From positions 62,001-126,000 of the forward strand of contig JACKET010000008.1 of NCBI GenBank assembly GCA_020632875.1: a stretch of 64,000 bases of DNA, read 5' to 3'. Below, piece after piece: positions 63,502 through 64,000 of the stretch; the stretch's first letter is position 1; every line of letters begins with the position of its first letter. A program made the position numbers and the translations under genes. The DNA comes from Alphaproteobacteria bacterium (GTDB lineage Bacteria; Myxococcota_A; UBA796; GCA-2862545). The notes under the pieces are model-generated. The model was not told where the DNA came from. It worked only from the letters and a program-made list of their open reading frames with translations, and made no database searches.

Positions 63502-64000
63502 TCAGAACGGCGTGGCCCGGCAGGACACGTCGATCCGCTCCTTCTTCCCGCCGCACTCCTTGAAGCGCGCCATGTGGAAGATGCCGATCTGCTTGCCGCC
63601 GATGTCGCGCACGTGCCCGTCGTCGAAGGCGTACTCGGCGCGCCAGATCAGGCGGCCGTCGGCGTTCGTGGTCGGCGTCTGGCCCTGCTGGAGCGGCAGC
63701 CAGCCCGCGTACGTGTCGAAGCTGTAGGTGCAGCCCTCTTCGGGCTTCGACCCGGTCTCGCCGGTGTGGAAGTAGTAGATCGCCTTGCCGGGCGCGTGCG
63801 TGGGCGCCGCCTCGAGGGGCTTCGTGGGGAACTCGTCGGTCTCGAGATCCCACAGGTCGGCCTGGTTGTCGCAGTGCTCGAACATCCAGGGCTGATCGGC
63901 CTTCACGAACGGGTTCGTGCCGACGGGGTTGGAGTCTTCGCGCTTCTCGCCGTCGTAGAGCGTCCAGTAAAGGTCGTCGATGCGCAGCCGGCACTTCTTC
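63502..64000 (-). CDS. Secreted-type protein of unknown function (5' end outside window)
   Basis: The frame is open from the right edge to the stop at 63502, so the gene enters from outside the window; about 165 residues are seen. The GTG at 63906 is an internal codon, not the start. The visible part has four cysteines (KKCRLRIDD, EHCDNQ, EGCTYSF, DVSCRATPF), many aromatic residues, and a DDGHVRDIGGKQIGIFHMARF strand pair, suggesting a disulfide-rich beta fold. Convergent with the oxidoreductase. No family recognised. Confidence 0.6.
   Translation of the reverse strand, partial: KKCRLRIDDLYWTLYDGEKREDSNPVGTNPFVKADQPWMFEHCDNQADLWDLETDEFPTKPLEAAPTHAPGKAIYYFHTGETGSKPEEGCTYSFDTYAGWLPLQQGQTPTTNADGRLIWRAEYAFDDGHVRDIGGKQIGIFHMARFKECGGKKERIDVSCRATPF

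Overview
The window is about 70% G+C and gene-dense, with short gaps, frequent 1-11 nt stop/start overlaps, and strong GGAGG ribosome-binding sites 4-7 nt before ATG, GTG or TTG starts. It looks like a chromosomal piece of a Myxococcota-like bacterium (Deltaproteobacteria in the older sense). The clues are many lipoproteins with Asp-Thr-rich spacers, thrombospondin type-3 repeats, a Cys-rich/hydrophobic/RRRR C-terminus resembling MYXO-CTERM, a eukaryote-like Ser/Thr kinase and PP2C phosphatase, and a protein beginning with a TIGR02996-like module. The taxonomy is inference; no rRNA, tRNA, CRISPR array, prophage or insertion sequence was seen.

Layout. 1-5.6 kb: the start of a thiamine-diphosphate enzyme with a Tat-like leader (runs off the left edge), an M16 zinc-protease lipoprotein, a LysR regulator and two small unknowns. 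5.65-5.95 kb: an intergenic island with two palindromic repeats, one of which recurs at 27.2 kb. 6-11 kb: two NAD-dependent reductases, a PP2C phosphatase and dCTP deaminase. 10.8-15.1 kb: a run of surface or secreted proteins, including a metalloprotease with TSP3 repeats. 15.1-16.6 kb: an acetyltransferase fused to a histone-deacetylase-like domain. 16.6-18.1 kb: an ECF sigma/anti-sigma/periplasmic protein operon. 18.2-21.5 kb: an exported TldD/TldE-like pair. 22.5-25.3 kb: an active/inactive M16 protease pair. 25.4-30.2 kb: an SF1B helicase, an unknown HExxH protein and endonuclease III. 30.9-35.0 kb: an overlapping OPT transporter, membrane protein and Ser/Thr kinase operon. 35.2-39.5 kb: 7Fe ferredoxin, a degenerate J-domain protein, a short Hsp70 and a reductase. 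40.3-43.6 kb: lipoprotein, pilin-like protein, FolK and transaldolase. 43.7-46.1 kb: TetR-etfB-etfA with a palindromic operator. 46.2-55.9 kb: mainly lipoproteins, plus a Na+/H+ antiporter-like carrier with a BtpA-family protein and a small protein ending in a sliding-clamp-binding motif. 56-59.1 kb: a DnaE2-type polymerase behind a perfect GAAC-N4-GTTC palindrome. 60.8-62.5 kb: a compact three-gene AAA/ABC-type ATPase cassette. 62.5-64 kb: a quinone-oxidoreductase-like enzyme and a gene cut by the right edge.

The best leads are: the ATPase cassette with two small uncharacterised partners; a possible SOS link between the DnaE2-like polymerase and the QLSLF-tailed protein, which sits beside two sets of tandem operator-like repeats; the GNAT-HDAC fusion; and a recurring class of very short export signals lacking the usual N-terminal positive charge.
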